Part shown: piece after piece, positions 8,541-17,549 of the stretch
Position numbering within the stretch: the first letter of the stretch is position 1
Layout of the letters: each line of letters begins with the position of its first letter
NCBI RefSeq assembly: GCF_020071995.1
Contig: NZ_JABWTK010000006.1
Coordinates: 1 to 64,000, forward strand
Reading direction: 5' to 3'
Length of the DNA: 64,000 nucleotides
Source: Planococcus chinensis
Lineage (GTDB): Bacteria; Bacillota; Bacilli; Bacillales_A; Planococcaceae
Notes under the pieces: model-generated
What the model was told of the DNA's origin: nothing
Database searches by the model: none
Seen by the model: the letters and a program-made list of their open reading frames with translations, nothing else
Made by a program: the position numbers and the translations under genes

Positions 8541-8849
8541 TTAGGCACTTTCTTTTTCGTAGGAATAATCCAATTCCTTCAATTCATCGTTTACAGTAAC
8601 GTGCAGATCGTGCCCGTCAAAATACCAGACATCGGTTTGTTCCACATAATAAGTGACGCCGTCGTGTTCAAGCACCACTGCGGCTTCTGAAGGGACATCT
8701 TTTGTCACCCCGAGGGAAAAGCCGGGTTGAAGTTTGCTCGAACCGCCGTAGCGGACATAAAACCGGACCGCTTCTCCTGCGGCAACTTCCATTTCTTCAT
8801 GAAACCAGTTGAATGCATCTTCACTGATGTTGATATTCACTCCATGCAC
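8541..8849 (-). CDS. yneR: HesB/IscA-like protein lacking ligand cysteines (YneR-like)
   Basis: A 102-aa protein with the HesB/A-type scaffold fold (AVRFYVRYGG, GFSLGVTKDVP, VTYYVEQTDVWYFDG). The three cysteines that bind Fe-S clusters in true IscA proteins are absent, as in B. subtilis YneR, so cluster assembly is unlikely. The function is unknown. ATG 8849 follows AAAGGG; a GTG four codons in (VNINISEDA) is an alternative start. It lies 15 nt after plsY on the same strand and is probably co-transcribed. Confidence 0.8.
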   Translation of the reverse strand: MHGVNINISEDAFNWFHEEMEVAAGEAVRFYVRYGGSSKLQPGFSLGVTKDVPSEAAVVLEHDGVTYYVEQTDVWYFDGHDLHVTVNDELKELDYSYEKESA

Positions 8850-8864
8850 ACCCTTTCGTAGACC

Positions 8865-9455
8865 TTACCATTTGATTTTCGGTTCTGTACCGGCCTTGAT
8901 TCGGCCAATATTCGCCCGGTGGCGGTAAATGATGAACGTTGCCAGGACGATGATGACTGCCAGGAACAAGTAGTCGCCTGTATTGATCGCATAGATGGTG
9001 GTGTAAATAACCGCTACAACCGCCAAAATGATGGAAGAAAGCGAAACCATTTTGGTGATTTTTAAGGTGATCAACAGAACCGCTACCGCTACCAGGAAAA
9101 GCGGCCATTGATACCCCAGCAGGATTCCGCCGGAAGTCGCTACGGCTTTGCCGCCTTTGAATTTTGCAAAAACCGGGAACATATGGCCAACGACAGCGAT
9201 GACACCGAAGATCAGCGGATGGATATTGGTGTCGATATAAAGCGGAATCAATGTGGCCGCTGTCCCTTTTAAAATATCCAGTACGGTCACGACGATTCCC
9301 GCTTTAGCCCCTAGGGTCCGGAAAGTGTTGGTCGCGCCGAGGTTGCCGCTTCCTTTTGTCCGGATGTCTGTGTTGTAAAAGATTTTTCCGATCCACAAAG
9401 CGGAAGGAATTGAGCCGAGCAAATAAGCTAAAAGTACTGGAAGCAATGTATCCAT
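8865..9455 (-). CDS. plsY: Acyl-phosphate:glycerol-3-phosphate acyltransferase PlsY
   Basis: This 196-aa inner-membrane enzyme transfers the acyl group from acyl-phosphate to glycerol-3-phosphate, the first acylation of phospholipid synthesis. Three conserved PlsY motifs are visible: [28 protein letters not shown] and [12 protein letters not shown]. Five membrane segments fit the family. AAAGGAGTTCAAA precedes ATG. It occupies the same place as yneS/plsY in B. subtilis, divergent from yneT. Confidence 0.96.
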   Translation of the reverse strand: MDTLLPVLLAYLLGSIPSALWIGKIFYNTDIRTKGSGNLGATNTFRTLGAKAGIVVTVLDILKGTAATLIPLYIDTNIHPLIFGVIAVVGHMFPVFAKFKGGKAVATSGGILLGYQWPLFLVAVAVLLITLKITKMVSLSSIILAVVAVIYTTIYAINTGDYLFLAVIIVLATFIIYRHRANIGRIKAGTEPKIKW

Positions 9456-9604
9456 TTTGAACTCCTTTGAACCATACTATTTATCCTGCATCAACAGCCA
9501 AAAAGCGGCCATTAAAACCCAAGTGAGCGGCTGCCGGTTGGGCTGGATAGCCCACAGAATGCCGTTTCACTTTACGTTTTTAGTTTAACACGAAGCGAGT
9601 TCTT

Positions 9605-9655
9605 TGAACAATATGTCTCTGATTGTTCACCTGCCTCCCTAAAATAAGGTATGAT
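9605..9655 (+). promoter_or_regulatory. yneT promoter with perfect palindrome
   Basis: TGAACAAT (9605-9612) and ATTGTTCA (9622-9629) form a perfect 8-bp inverted repeat with a 9-nt spacer. It overlaps a possible -35 (TTCACC, 9626-9631) placed 18 nt from TATGAT (9650-9655). It is a candidate operator in the plsY/yneT divergent region; the regulator is unknown. Confidence 0.5.
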
Positions 9656-9679
9656 AGAATAAAAGGACAGGTGATTCTC

Positions 9680-10087
9680 ATGAACAATCCAAGCCGTGAA
9701 GAAATCAAGAAAATCCTCGATACTGCAAAAACCATCGCAGTCGTGGGCCTAAGCCCGAATCCGAACCGGACTTCTTATATGGTATCTGAAGCGATGCAAA
9801 AAGCGGGTTACCGCATCATTCCGGTGAACCCCGTTGCTGACGAAGTGCTGGGGGAGAAAAGTTATGCGACGCTAGCTGACATTCCACATCCGGTCGATAT
9901 CGTCAATGTGTTCAGACGCAGTGAATTTCTGCCGGAGCTCGCAAAAGAGTTTGTCGGGATTGATTGTCCTGTATTTTGGACGCAGCTGAATGTTGTAGAT
10001 GAAGACGTTTTCAATGAATTGGCGGATGCCGGCTATACCGTGATCATGGATCGCTGCATCAAAGTTGAACACGCCATCCTGAAGTAA
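9680..10087 (+). CDS. yneT: CoA-binding Rossmann protein (YneT-like)
   Basis: A 135-aa protein of the YccU/YneT CoA-binding family. The nucleotide-binding start TIAVVGLSPNPNRTSYMV and the segments GYRIIPVNP and WTQLNVVDE are characteristic of this fold, related to the N-terminal domain of succinyl-CoA synthetase alpha. The biochemical role is unknown. ATG 9680 follows AGGTGATTCTC. It is upstream of parE, as in B. subtilis, but a terminator and a separate promoter intervene. Confidence 0.88.
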   Translation: MNNPSREEIKKILDTAKTIAVVGLSPNPNRTSYMVSEAMQKAGYRIIPVNPVADEVLGEKSYATLADIPHPVDIVNVFRRSEFLPELAKEFVGIDCPVFWTQLNVVDEDVFNELADAGYTVIMDRCIKVEHAILK

Positions 10088-10162
10088 GGAAAAACGGCGG
10101 CCGGTGGAAGGGAAATTGCACTTCCGCAGGTTCGCCAAGCGGCAGCAAATCCGATTTAGGCA

Positions 10163-10187
10163 GAAGGGCGCCCTGCGCTCTTTTTTC
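10163..10187 (+). terminator. Probable yneT terminator
   Basis: AAGGGCGC-CCT-GCGCTCTT hairpin (one G-U pair) followed by T6. Confidence 0.65.
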
Positions 10188-10195
10188 TATGATAA

Positions 10196-10224
10196 TTGAC
10201 AGATGGCCGCGTTATCGATACGAT
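10196..10224 (+). promoter_or_regulatory. parE-parC promoter
   Basis: Consensus TTGACA (10196-10201) and TACGAT (10219-10224) with exactly 17 nt between them. Confidence 0.85.
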
Positions 10225-10269
10225 TAAAAGAGAAGAAAGTACGAACAGATGTTTGTTGGAGGGAACTTA

Positions 10270-12240
10270 ATGGCAAAAACTAAAAATACGGCATACAACG
10301 AAGAAGCGATTCAAGTACTCGAAGGCCTAGATGCCGTTAGAAAACGCCCGGGTATGTATATTGGTTCGACCGACACCAGAGGGCTTCACCATTTGGTCTA
10401 TGAAATTGTTGATAACTCCGTCGATGAAGCACTTGCCGGATTCGGAAAAAGAATTACCGTCACCATCCACGAAGACAACAGCATCAGCGTCCGGGACTAC
10501 GGCCGCGGAATGCCGACTGGCATGCACCGCAGCGGAAAACCGACGCCTGAAGTCATCCTGACCGTGCTACACGCCGGCGGGAAATTCGGCCAAGGCGGCT
10601 ATAAAACGAGCGGAGGCCTCCACGGAGTCGGGGCGTCCGTTGTTAACGCGTTGTCAAAATTCCTGGAAGTGACGATTTACCGGGACGGCAAAAAATACCG
10701 CCAGCGCTTTGAAAACGGCGGCAAAGCCGTCACGACGCTTGAAGAAATCGGATCGACGAAAGAAACCGGCACCACCATCCATTTCCTGCCGGACGAATCG
10801 ATTTTCTCGGCTACTAAATACAATTACGAAACGCTCAGCGAACGCCTGCGCGAATCGGCGTTCCTGCTGAAAGGCCTGAAAATCGAACTGATTGACAAAC
10901 GCACCGAAACCGAAGAAACTTTCTTCTTCGAAACGGGCATTGAAGCGTTTGCCGCTTATTTGAACGAGGAAAAAGACGTCTTGCATCCGGTTGCCTATAT
11001 CGAAGGCGAACAGGACGACATGGAAGTGGAGTTTGCGTTCCAGTTTAACGACGGCTATTCCGAAACGATCCTGTCGTTCGTCAACAACGTCCGCACGCGT
11101 GACGGCGGAACGCACGAAACCGGCGCAAAAGCCGCGATGACGCGCGTCTTCAACGATTACGCACGAAAAATCAATTTGCTGAAAGACAAAGACAAAAACC
11201 TCGAAGGCTCAGATATCCGCGAAGGGCTTGCGGCCATCGTGTCGGTCCGGATACCGGAAGGCCTTTTGCAATTTGAAGGCCAGACGAAAAGCAAGCTCGG
11301 CACAAGCGAAGCGAGAAGCACTGTGGATGCGGTCGTTTCCCAGAAACTGATGTACTTTTTGGAAGAAAACGCCGACCTCAGTGCGTCGCTTGTCCGAAAA
11401 GCCATCCGTGCTTCACAAGCGCGCCTGGCTGCCCGAAAAGCACGGGAAGATGCCCGGAACGGCAAAAAACGCAAAAAGTCGGATGTGCTGCTGTCCGGCA
11501 AATTGACGCCGGCCCAGTCACGCAATGCATCCAAAAACGAATTGTACCTGGTAGAGGGCGACTCTGCCGGCGGTTCTGCCAAACAAGGCCGGGACCGCAC
11601 ATTCCAGGCAATTTTGCCGCTGCGGGGGAAAGTCGTCAATACCGAAAAAGCGAAATTGGAAGAAATTATGAAAAACGAAGAAATTTCGACGATCATCCAT
11701 GCCATTGGCGGCGGGGTATCGAGCGATTTCTCAATTGAGGACATCGCCTATAACAAAATCATCATCATGACCGATGCCGATACGGACGGGGCGCACATCC
11801 AGGTGCTGCTCTTGACGTTCTTCTACCGCTACATGAAGCCATTGATCGAAGCAGGGAAAGTGTTTATTGCCTTGCCGCCGCTCTACAAAGTATCCAAAGG
11901 CGTCGGCAAAAAAGAAGTCGTGGATTACGCATGGACGGAAGCGGACCTGGAAGCATCGACGAAAAAAGTCGGCAAAGGCTATATGCTGCAGCGCTATAAA
12001 GGGCTCGGCGAGATGAACGCCGACCAGTTATGGGAAACGACGATGAATCCCGAAACCCGGACTTTGATCCGTGTGACGATCGAAGACGGCGCACGTGCTG
12101 AAAGAAGAATTACGACACTCATGGGCGATAAAGTAGAACCGCGCCGCAAGTGGATTGAAAACAACGTCGACTTCGGAATGGAAGAAGATGCCAATATTTT
12201 AGAAAATGATTTGATTCATGCTGAGGAGGAAGTTGTATGA
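10270..12240 (+). CDS. parE: DNA topoisomerase IV subunit B
   Basis: This 656-aa ATPase subunit works with ParC to decatenate daughter chromosomes. The GHKL ATP site is at the N-terminus (EIVDNSVDEALAG, GRGMPTGMH, KTSGGLHGVGASVVNAL). The TOPRIM domain has EGDSAGGSAKQGRDR (about residue 429) and the metal-binding DADTDGAHI. Its length and sequence separate it from GyrB by context with parC. GGAGGG six nt before ATG 10270 is preferred to ATG 10249. Its stop overlaps the parC start as ATGA. Confidence 0.97.
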   Translation: MAKTKNTAYNEEAIQVLEGLDAVRKRPGMYIGSTDTRGLHHLVYEIVDNSVDEALAGFGKRITVTIHEDNSISVRDYGRGMPTGMHRSGKPTPEVILTVLHAGGKFGQGGYKTSGGLHGVGASVVNALSKFLEVTIYRDGKKYRQRFENGGKAVTTLEEIGSTKETGTTIHFLPDESIFSATKYNYETLSERLRESAFLLKGLKIELIDKRTETEETFFFETGIEAFAAYLNEEKDVLHPVAYIEGEQDDMEVEFAFQFNDGYSETILSFVNNVRTRDGGTHETGAKAAMTRVFNDYARKINLLKDKDKNLEGSDIREGLAAIVSVRIPEGLLQFEGQTKSKLGTSEARSTVDAVVSQKLMYFLEENADLSASLVRKAIRASQARLAARKAREDARNGKKRKKSDVLLSGKLTPAQSRNASKNELYLVEGDSAGGSAKQGRDRTFQAILPLRGKVVNTEKAKLEEIMKNEEISTIIHAIGGGVSSDFSIEDIAYNKIIIMTDADTDGAHIQVLLLTFFYRYMKPLIEAGKVFIALPPLYKVSKGVGKKEVVDYAWTEADLEASTKKVGKGYMLQRYKGLGEMNADQLWETTMNPETRTLIRVTIEDGARAERRITTLMGDKVEPRRKWIENNVDFGMEEDANILENDLIHAEEEVV

Positions 12241-14666
12241 CACAAACCGAACGTTTTCAAGATCTGCCCTTAGAAGAAGTCATCGGCGATCGGTTTGGGC
12301 GTTACAGTAAGTACATCATCCAGGACCGGGCATTGCCGGATGCGCGGGACGGGCTTAAACCCGTTCAGCGCCGGATTTTGTATGCGATGTATAAAGAAGG
12401 CAACACCAACGACAAAGCGTTCCGGAAATCGGCCAAAACGGTCGGGAACGTCATCGGCAACTACCACCCGCACGGAGACACTTCGGTGTACGAAGCGATG
12501 GTGCGGCTGAGCCAGGATTGGAAAATCCGCCATATGCTCGTTGAAATGCACGGCAACAACGGTTCGATGGACGGCGATTCGCCGGCAGCGATGCGTTACA
12601 CCGAAGCACGGCTTTCTGCGATTGCTGGAGAATTGCTGCGCGATATCGACAAACGCACCGTGGAATTCATCCCGAACTTTGATGATTCCGATATGGAGCC
12701 GACGGTACTCCCGGCGAGCTTCCCGAACCTGTTGGTGAACGGATCGACCGGTATTTCTGCCGGTTATGCAACGGACATCCCGCCGCATGCGCTGCACGAA
12801 GTGCTTGATGCAGTGCTGATGCGCATGGACAAACCGAACGCGACGGTGGATGAATTGATGACCGTGATCCATGGACCTGATTTCCCGACCGGCGGCATCA
12901 TCCAAGGCGTCGACGGGATCAAAAAAGCGTATGAAACCGGACGCGGCAAAATTGTCGTCCGTTCCAAAGCGGATGTGGAGCCGTTAAAAGGCGGAAAAGA
13001 ACAAATTGTCATTACCGAAATTCCGTTTGAAGTGAACAAAGCGAATATGATCAAGAAAATTGATGATCACCGCTTTGACCGCAAACTGGAAGGCATCTCG
13101 GAAGTGCGTGACGAGTCGGACAGAACCGGCCTGCGCATTGTCATCGAATTGAAAAAAGACGTCGATGCAAATGGCATTTTGAACTACCTGTACAAAAACA
13201 CTGACCTTCAAGTGAGCTACAACTTCAATATGGTCGCCATCTACAAACGCCGTCCGACGATGATGACTTTGCAGTCGATGCTTGACGCCTATATCGACCA
13301 CCGCAAGGAAATCGTGACGAAGCGTTCGGAATACGATTTGCAAAAAGCGAAAGACCGCATGCATATCGTCGACGGTTTAATGAAAGCCTTGTCGATTCTC
13401 GATAAAGTGATCAAGACAATCCGGGCATCGAAAGACAAGCGGGATGCCAAAAACAATTTAATTTCTTCGTTTGAGTTTTCTGAAGCCCAAGCGGAAGCGA
13501 TTGTTTCCCTTCAGCTATACCGCTTGACCAATACCGACATTACTGAACTGCAGAATGAAGCAGCTTCTTTGAAGAAAACAATCGATGAACTGACGGGTAT
13601 TTTAACCAGTGCCACAAAGCTGAAAAACGTCATCAAAAAAGAATTGTCGGCTGTCCGTAAACAGTTTGCGGAGCCGCGCCGTTCTGTCATCGAAGAGAAA
13701 ATCCAGGAAATTACGATCACCCGTGAAGTGATGATCCCGAGCGAAGACGTCATCGTGACCGTGACCAAAGAAGGCTATGTGAAACGCACCAGCCCGCGTT
13801 CGCATGCCGCCTCAAACGGCCAGGGCTTTGCGATGAAAGACACCGACCATCTGTTGTACGAAGGCAACTTGAATACGCAGAACACCATTCTGCTATTTAC
13901 TTCAAACGGGAATTTTGTCTACCAGCCCGTCAACGAATTGCCGGACATCAAATGGAAAGACCTTGGCCAGCATTTGTCGAGCATCGTCCAGCTGGAGCCG
14001 AACGAATCGATCTTGTCGGTTTACCCGTTTGAAAACTTCGATGCAGATGCCAGCATCCTGACCGTTTCAAAGCAGGGCATGGTCAAACGTTCTGCGCTTA
14101 AGGACTACCACGTCCAGCGCTATTCCCGCACAATCAAGACGATGAACCTGAAAAAAGGCGATTCAATGATTTTTGCCGGGCTCGTAACCGATGAAACCGA
14201 ACTGTTCATCGCCACGAACCAAGCGTACGGCGTACGTTTCCCGTTAGACGAAGTGCCGATCACCGGACTCCGGACAGCGGGTGTCAAAGGCGTGAATTTG
14301 AAAGATAACGATTTCGCGGTGTCTGCGATTATGCTGGATGCAGAAGAAAAGCAGGAACTGATTCTGGTAACAAACCGCGGAGCGGCGAAAAAGATGAAAC
14401 TGCAGGAATTTGAAACAGGCGGACGGGCGAAGCGCGGCGTCGTGATGCTGCGTGAACTGAAAGCCAACCCTCACCGTGTAGTGGCCGTTGTCGGTACTTC
14501 AGGAAGAGGCGAAGAAATTCTGATTGAAACAGCAAAAGGCGTGCGTTTGACGCTTGCCGTCAACAACTTGAAACCGGTTGACCGTTACTCGAACGGGTCA
14601 TTTGTCCTTGATGAAGGAACCGATGGCACGCCGGTAACCGTCTATCGATTAGAGAAAAAAGAATAG
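12237..14666 (+). CDS. parC: DNA topoisomerase IV subunit A
   Basis: This 809-aa DNA-cutting subunit carries the catalytic Tyr121 in AMRYTEARLSA and the quinolone-region motif HPHGDTSVYEAMVR upstream. The C-terminal beta-pinwheel includes repeated strands such as VTVTKEGYVKRTSPRS and TVSKQGMVKRSALKDY, consistent with DNA wrapping. The ATGA overlap with parE indicates translational coupling and stoichiometric production. A strong terminator follows. Confidence 0.97.
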   Translation: MTQTERFQDLPLEEVIGDRFGRYSKYIIQDRALPDARDGLKPVQRRILYAMYKEGNTNDKAFRKSAKTVGNVIGNYHPHGDTSVYEAMVRLSQDWKIRHMLVEMHGNNGSMDGDSPAAMRYTEARLSAIAGELLRDIDKRTVEFIPNFDDSDMEPTVLPASFPNLLVNGSTGISAGYATDIPPHALHEVLDAVLMRMDKPNATVDELMTVIHGPDFPTGGIIQGVDGIKKAYETGRGKIVVRSKADVEPLKGGKEQIVITEIPFEVNKANMIKKIDDHRFDRKLEGISEVRDESDRTGLRIVIELKKDVDANGILNYLYKNTDLQVSYNFNMVAIYKRRPTMMTLQSMLDAYIDHRKEIVTKRSEYDLQKAKDRMHIVDGLMKALSILDKVIKTIRASKDKRDAKNNLISSFEFSEAQAEAIVSLQLYRLTNTDITELQNEAASLKKTIDELTGILTSATKLKNVIKKELSAVRKQFAEPRRSVIEEKIQEITITREVMIPSEDVIVTVTKEGYVKRTSPRSHAASNGQGFAMKDTDHLLYEGNLNTQNTILLFTSNGNFVYQPVNELPDIKWKDLGQHLSSIVQLEPNESILSVYPFENFDADASILTVSKQGMVKRSALKDYHVQRYSRTIKTMNLKKGDSMIFAGLVTDETELFIATNQAYGVRFPLDEVPITGLRTAGVKGVNLKDNDFAVSAIMLDAEEKQELILVTNRGAAKKMKLQEFETGGRAKRGVVMLRELKANPHRVVAVVGTSGRGEEILIETAKGVRLTLAVNNLKPVDRYSNGSFVLDEGTDGTPVTVYRLEKKE

Positions 14667-14674
14667 CAAAGCAG

Positions 14675-14706
14675 AAGCGCCTCCTTGCCAGGAGGCGCTT
14701 TTTTAC
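14675..14706 (+). terminator. parE-parC terminator
   Basis: AAGCGCCTCC / GGAGGCGCTT hairpin followed by T6. Confidence 0.92.
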
Positions 14707-14772
14707 TTTCATAAGCATTCACTTATGAATAAAATATAATTATTATGTAATCTATATGAGATTGTTAACTTC

Positions 14773-14781
14773 TGGTATACT
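14773..14781 (+). promoter_or_regulatory. Extended -10 promoter
   Basis: TGG-TATACT (TG at 14773, -10 at 14776-14781) upstream of the 87-aa membrane protein; the -35 region is poor, as expected for an extended -10 promoter. Confidence 0.5.
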
Positions 14782-14869
14782 GGTGGAAATAACCAAAATC
14801 AACAAATGGAGTATTGAAATCTGCAGCTGGTGGAGCTGGATATAACTATTGCTAAGAGGGGGAAAAGAG

Positions 14870-15133
14870 ATGAAAAGATCTACTTTTGTCAGCTTGTTGG
14901 TCATGCTGTTAGCTTTTGGCGTCTATTTCCGTTTTCTAGACCCCTTATTGGATTCCAATCGCTGGTTGGCTTTTGCCGTTTTCCTGTTGATTTGGATGGC
15001 GGTGCGCGTAGCCAACCGGGCTCTTGAAGGACGATTTGAGTTTTTGGACAAGCACATGGATCCGCAAACAAGCGTCTGGCTGACCATCACCTTGTTCATC
15101 GTGGTGCCGGTGCTGATATTTTCACTGGGCTAA
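14870..15133 (+). CDS. Small three-helix membrane protein, 87 aa
   Basis: Three hydrophobic segments are visible (FVSLLVMLLAFGVYF, LAFAVFLLIWMAV and LTITLFIVVPVLIFSLG), separated by a short charged loop (ANRALEGRFEFLDKHMDPQT). No family recognised. AGAGGGGG precedes ATG 14870. It is flanked by its own promoter-like element and a terminator, so it is probably monocistronic. Confidence 0.75.
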   Translation: MKRSTFVSLLVMLLAFGVYFRFLDPLLDSNRWLAFAVFLLIWMAVRVANRALEGRFEFLDKHMDPQTSVWLTITLFIVVPVLIFSLG

Positions 15134-15167
15134 TCTTTTTCGTCATCCAACAAATAAAACTGCTGAC

Positions 15168-15200
15168 AAAACGTTCTTCCAAGTGGAAGAGCGTTTTTTA
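15168..15200 (+). terminator. Terminator
   Basis: AAAACGTTCTTCC-AAGT-GGAAGAGCGTTTT hairpin with one mismatch, followed by T residues. Confidence 0.88.
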
Positions 15201-15233
15201 TTTGGATTGAACGCGTTTTTTTCTATTTATCAA

Positions 15234-15293
15234 CAATATTATAGTAAAAATCAATATTATTTTATTTCAAAACGATAAATAAGCTGATAAAAT
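15234..15293 (+). promoter_or_regulatory. Promoter and direct-repeat operator of the yoaS/yozG-like pair
   Basis: TTTCAA (15265-15270) and an extended TGA-TAAAAT (-10 at 15288-15293) are 17 nt apart. Directly upstream, CAATATTAT occurs twice (15234-15242 and 15252-15260), 18 bp start to start. These repeats could be the binding site of the downstream HTH protein acting on its own operon, which is inference. Confidence 0.5.
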
Positions 15294-15325
15294 CAAAGCA
15301 ACAAGAATGAAGCGAGGTGCTTATA

Positions 15326-15808
15326 ATGAAACACGGTTCGACGCTCTTTTTAAAAATTGTCATTCTGTTGTTGGGGCTGCCGGTTCTGGGCGGCTGCCTT
15401 TATGGATTGACGCGCTTTGATCCAAATTCGCCTTATTGGGCGACTCCAGAGCTGGAAAAATTGCAGTACCCGCTGCTGATCGGCATGTACGCCGCGATGA
15501 TTCCATTTTTCATCGCGTTGTACCAGACGCTGAAACTGCTTGGCTATATTGACCGCAACCAGGCGTTCTCTGAGTTGGCGGTAAAGTCGCTAAAACGCAT
15601 TAAACACTGTGCGATGATCATCAGCGCACTGTTCGTGCTCGAGCTGCCGTTTTTTTACTTATTAACAAAAGCGGACGATGCACCGGGCGTCCTGATGGGA
15701 CTGTTTGTGATTTTTGCTTCACTGGTGATTGCCGTCTTTGCGGCTGTTCTCCAAAAACTGCTGCAGGATGCCATCCGCATCAAAGCGGAAAACGATTTAA
15801 TCGTCTGA
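15326..15808 (+). CDS. DUF2975 membrane protein (YoaS-like)
   Basis: A 160-aa protein with four transmembrane segments (around residues 10-30, 50-72, 95-115 and 122-145). It is the DUF2975 family pattern, represented in B. subtilis by YoaS, which is likewise followed by a small HTH gene (yozG). The function is unknown; the pairing suggests that the membrane protein modulates the regulator or is regulated by it. AGGTGC lies five nt before ATG 15326. The gene for the HTH protein starts 15 nt downstream. Confidence 0.85.
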   Translation: MKHGSTLFLKIVILLLGLPVLGGCLYGLTRFDPNSPYWATPELEKLQYPLLIGMYAAMIPFFIALYQTLKLLGYIDRNQAFSELAVKSLKRIKHCAMIISALFVLELPFFYLLTKADDAPGVLMGLFVIFASLVIAVFAAVLQKLLQDAIRIKAENDLIV

Positions 15809-15823
15809 TACGGGGTGAAAGCA

Positions 15824-16039
15824 ATGGCAATGATCATCAATATTGATGTGATGCTCGCAAAAAGAAAAATGAGCGTTACGGAACTCTCAGAGCGTGTCGG
15901 CATTACGATGGCGAATTTGTCCATCTTGAAAAACGGCAAAGCCAAAGCGGTGCGCCTGTCTACACTGGAAGCCATCTGCAAAGCGCTCGACTGCCAGTCG
16001 GGTGATTTGCTGGAATATCGGGACGGACAAAGTGAATGA
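15824..16039 (+). CDS. Small XRE-type HTH regulator (YozG-like)
   Basis: A 71-aa protein that is almost only a helix-turn-helix domain of the Cro/CI type: MLAKRKMSVTELSERVGITMANLSILKNGKAKAVRLSTLEAICKAL is divided into helix 2 (SVTELSERVG), recognition helix (TMANLSILKNG) and the final helix. The ending CQSGDLLEY is typical of the YozG group. It is in an operon with the DUF2975 protein and probably regulates it. GGGGTGAAAGCA sets the start. Confidence 0.9.
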   Translation: MAMIINIDVMLAKRKMSVTELSERVGITMANLSILKNGKAKAVRLSTLEAICKALDCQSGDLLEYRDGQSE

Positions 16040-16046
16040 TAATTGA

Positions 16047-16082
16047 GAAAGGCAGGCTGTCGCACAGGACAGCCTGCCTTTC
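16047..16082. terminator. Strong hairpin between convergent genes
   Basis: A perfect 15-bp inverted repeat (GAAAGGCAGGCTGTC and complement) with a 6-nt loop. The T tract is weak (TTTC on one side, TCAATT on the other), so it may act as a terminator in either direction. A second short repeat (GCTGCC / GGCAGC, 16146-16169) lies nearer the flavoprotein gene. Confidence 0.6.
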
Positions 16083-16191
16083 TGCTTCTTTGGAGCACCT
16101 CGCCGCTCGGCCTCCAAATCGCTTCCATGAGCGATATACCTAAAAGCTGCCAAAGGTTTCTGGGCAGCCTGTCATTCGGTTGGGTTCTGGA

Positions 16192-17490
16192 TTAACTGCA
16201 GCAGGACGACCCTGACCCGGCTGGAGTCAATATCTTAAAGGGAACCGGACGGCTCGAACAGACGCCGGTTTCCGGCAGGTTCAACTCCACCCGCTTCGCA
16301 GCTTCTGTGTCTCCGCAAAGGTGCGCAACCACAGACCGGGCTTGTTCATAGCCGGTCGCCATCAGGAATGTCGGGGCGCGGCCATAGCTTTTCACACCGA
16401 TGATGTAAAAATCCTTTTCGGGCTGGCGCAGTTCCTGTTCTCCGTGCGGCCGGACCGTGCCGCAGCTATGGACGTTCGGGTCAATCAACGGCGCGAGAGC
16501 CGGCACGCTTTCAAGCGCGGGATCAAAACTATAGCGGATTTCACGCAGGAAAGAGAAATCCGGTTTCGAACCGGTATTCGCAATGATTTCATCAAACGGA
16601 CCAAGTTCAATTCCATCGCCGTTTTGCTGAGCCATCAGCGTCAAACTGAAATCCGCATTTACTTGCATTGACACAATGGAAGTAGAAGTATGGGTCGCCA
16701 TTTTTCCTTCTTTTAAGACATTCCCGACACGGCTCCCAAGTGCTCCGCGAGCCGGCAGCTGGTCATTGCTTCCACCGCCGAGCGCACTGTCAGGGGTTGT
16801 CCGGCGTGTAATCCAGGAAATGACTGTGTTCGGCGCAGTCTTTTGGAGTTCGGCCAAGTCAAGAATCGAATTCAAGGCGGAATGCCCGCTGCCGACAATG
16901 GCCACGCGTTTGTTTTCGAATTTGCTGCGGTCGGCGCCGAGAATATCGGGGATATTGTAGTGCACTTTTGGGTTGTCTCCAGTTTCCAGGCCGCCTGAGG
17001 CGAGCGGATTCGGTTGCTGCCAAGTACCGGTGGCATCGATCACGGCTCTTGCCTGGAATGCACGGGTTTTATCGTCCTGCTGCACCAAAAGTTCAAACGG
17101 CCGTTCCTCGCGGCCTATTGACTTCACTTTATCGAGCCCTTGCCGGCTGATGTGCACCACTCGACTGTCCAAATGGATAAACGGCTTTATGTCCGGGAGA
17201 TTCCCGAGCGGCTGCAGGTATTGTTCGGCAATCTCCCGGCCATACGGCAATTCTTGTGGATCCGGAAGCGGAGTATGGTGCTGTTCAAGCAGTTCTTTTG
17301 CCGCTTCATCGATATTGTACTGCCACGTTGAAAACAGGCGGACATGGCCGTAATCCAAAAAGTTCATACCGAGCTGGGCGCCGGATTCAAACAGGACAAA
17401 CGATTGGCCGCGTCTCACCAACTGGGCCGCAGCGGCTAAGCCGACCGGGCCACCGCCGATAATTGCGACCGGTAATTGTGTGATTTTCAT
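16192..17490 (-). CDS. FAD/NAD(P)-dependent oxidoreductase linked to arsR (ArsO-like)
   Basis: A 432-aa flavin-dependent monooxygenase-like protein with an N-terminal FAD-binding Rossmann motif (VAIIGGGPVGLAAAAQLVRRG) and a second dinucleotide motif (KRVAIVGSGHSALNSILDLAEL, about residue 195). The C-terminus ends SGSSCCS with a vicinal cysteine pair, a possible soft-metal or arsenical ligand. It lies directly behind an ArsR-type gene with an ArsR-type operator of its own. The family occurs in ars operons; the substrate is not established. ATG 17490 is chosen over GTG 17499 because of AAGGGG spacing. Confidence 0.75.
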   Translation of the reverse strand: MKITQLPVAIIGGGPVGLAAAAQLVRRGQSFVLFESGAQLGMNFLDYGHVRLFSTWQYNIDEAAKELLEQHHTPLPDPQELPYGREIAEQYLQPLGNLPDIKPFIHLDSRVVHISRQGLDKVKSIGREERPFELLVQQDDKTRAFQARAVIDATGTWQQPNPLASGGLETGDNPKVHYNIPDILGADRSKFENKRVAIVGSGHSALNSILDLAELQKTAPNTVISWITRRTTPDSALGGGSNDQLPARGALGSRVGNVLKEGKMATHTSTSIVSMQVNADFSLTLMAQQNGDGIELGPFDEIIANTGSKPDFSFLREIRYSFDPALESVPALAPLIDPNVHSCGTVRPHGEQELRQPEKDFYIIGVKSYGRAPTFLMATGYEQARSVVAHLCGDTEAAKRVELNLPETGVCSSRPVPFKILTPAGSGSSCCS

Positions 17491-17505
17491 GCAGAACACC
17501 CCTTC

Positions 17506-17521
17506 ATCAAATTATTTTGAT
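17506..17521 (-). promoter_or_regulatory. Second ArsR-type operator
   Basis: ATCAAA and TTTGAT arms (17506-17511 and 17516-17521) repeat the same half-sites as the palindrome in front of arsR. It sits between arsR and the flavoprotein gene. Confidence 0.55.
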
Positions 17522-17549
17522 TTATTGATTTGAAGAAAAGCCATCCCGT

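Noticed and set aside
10320-14600. Long open frames on the opposite strand of parE and parC
   Set aside because: They lack ribosome sites and follow from codon bias of the real genes.
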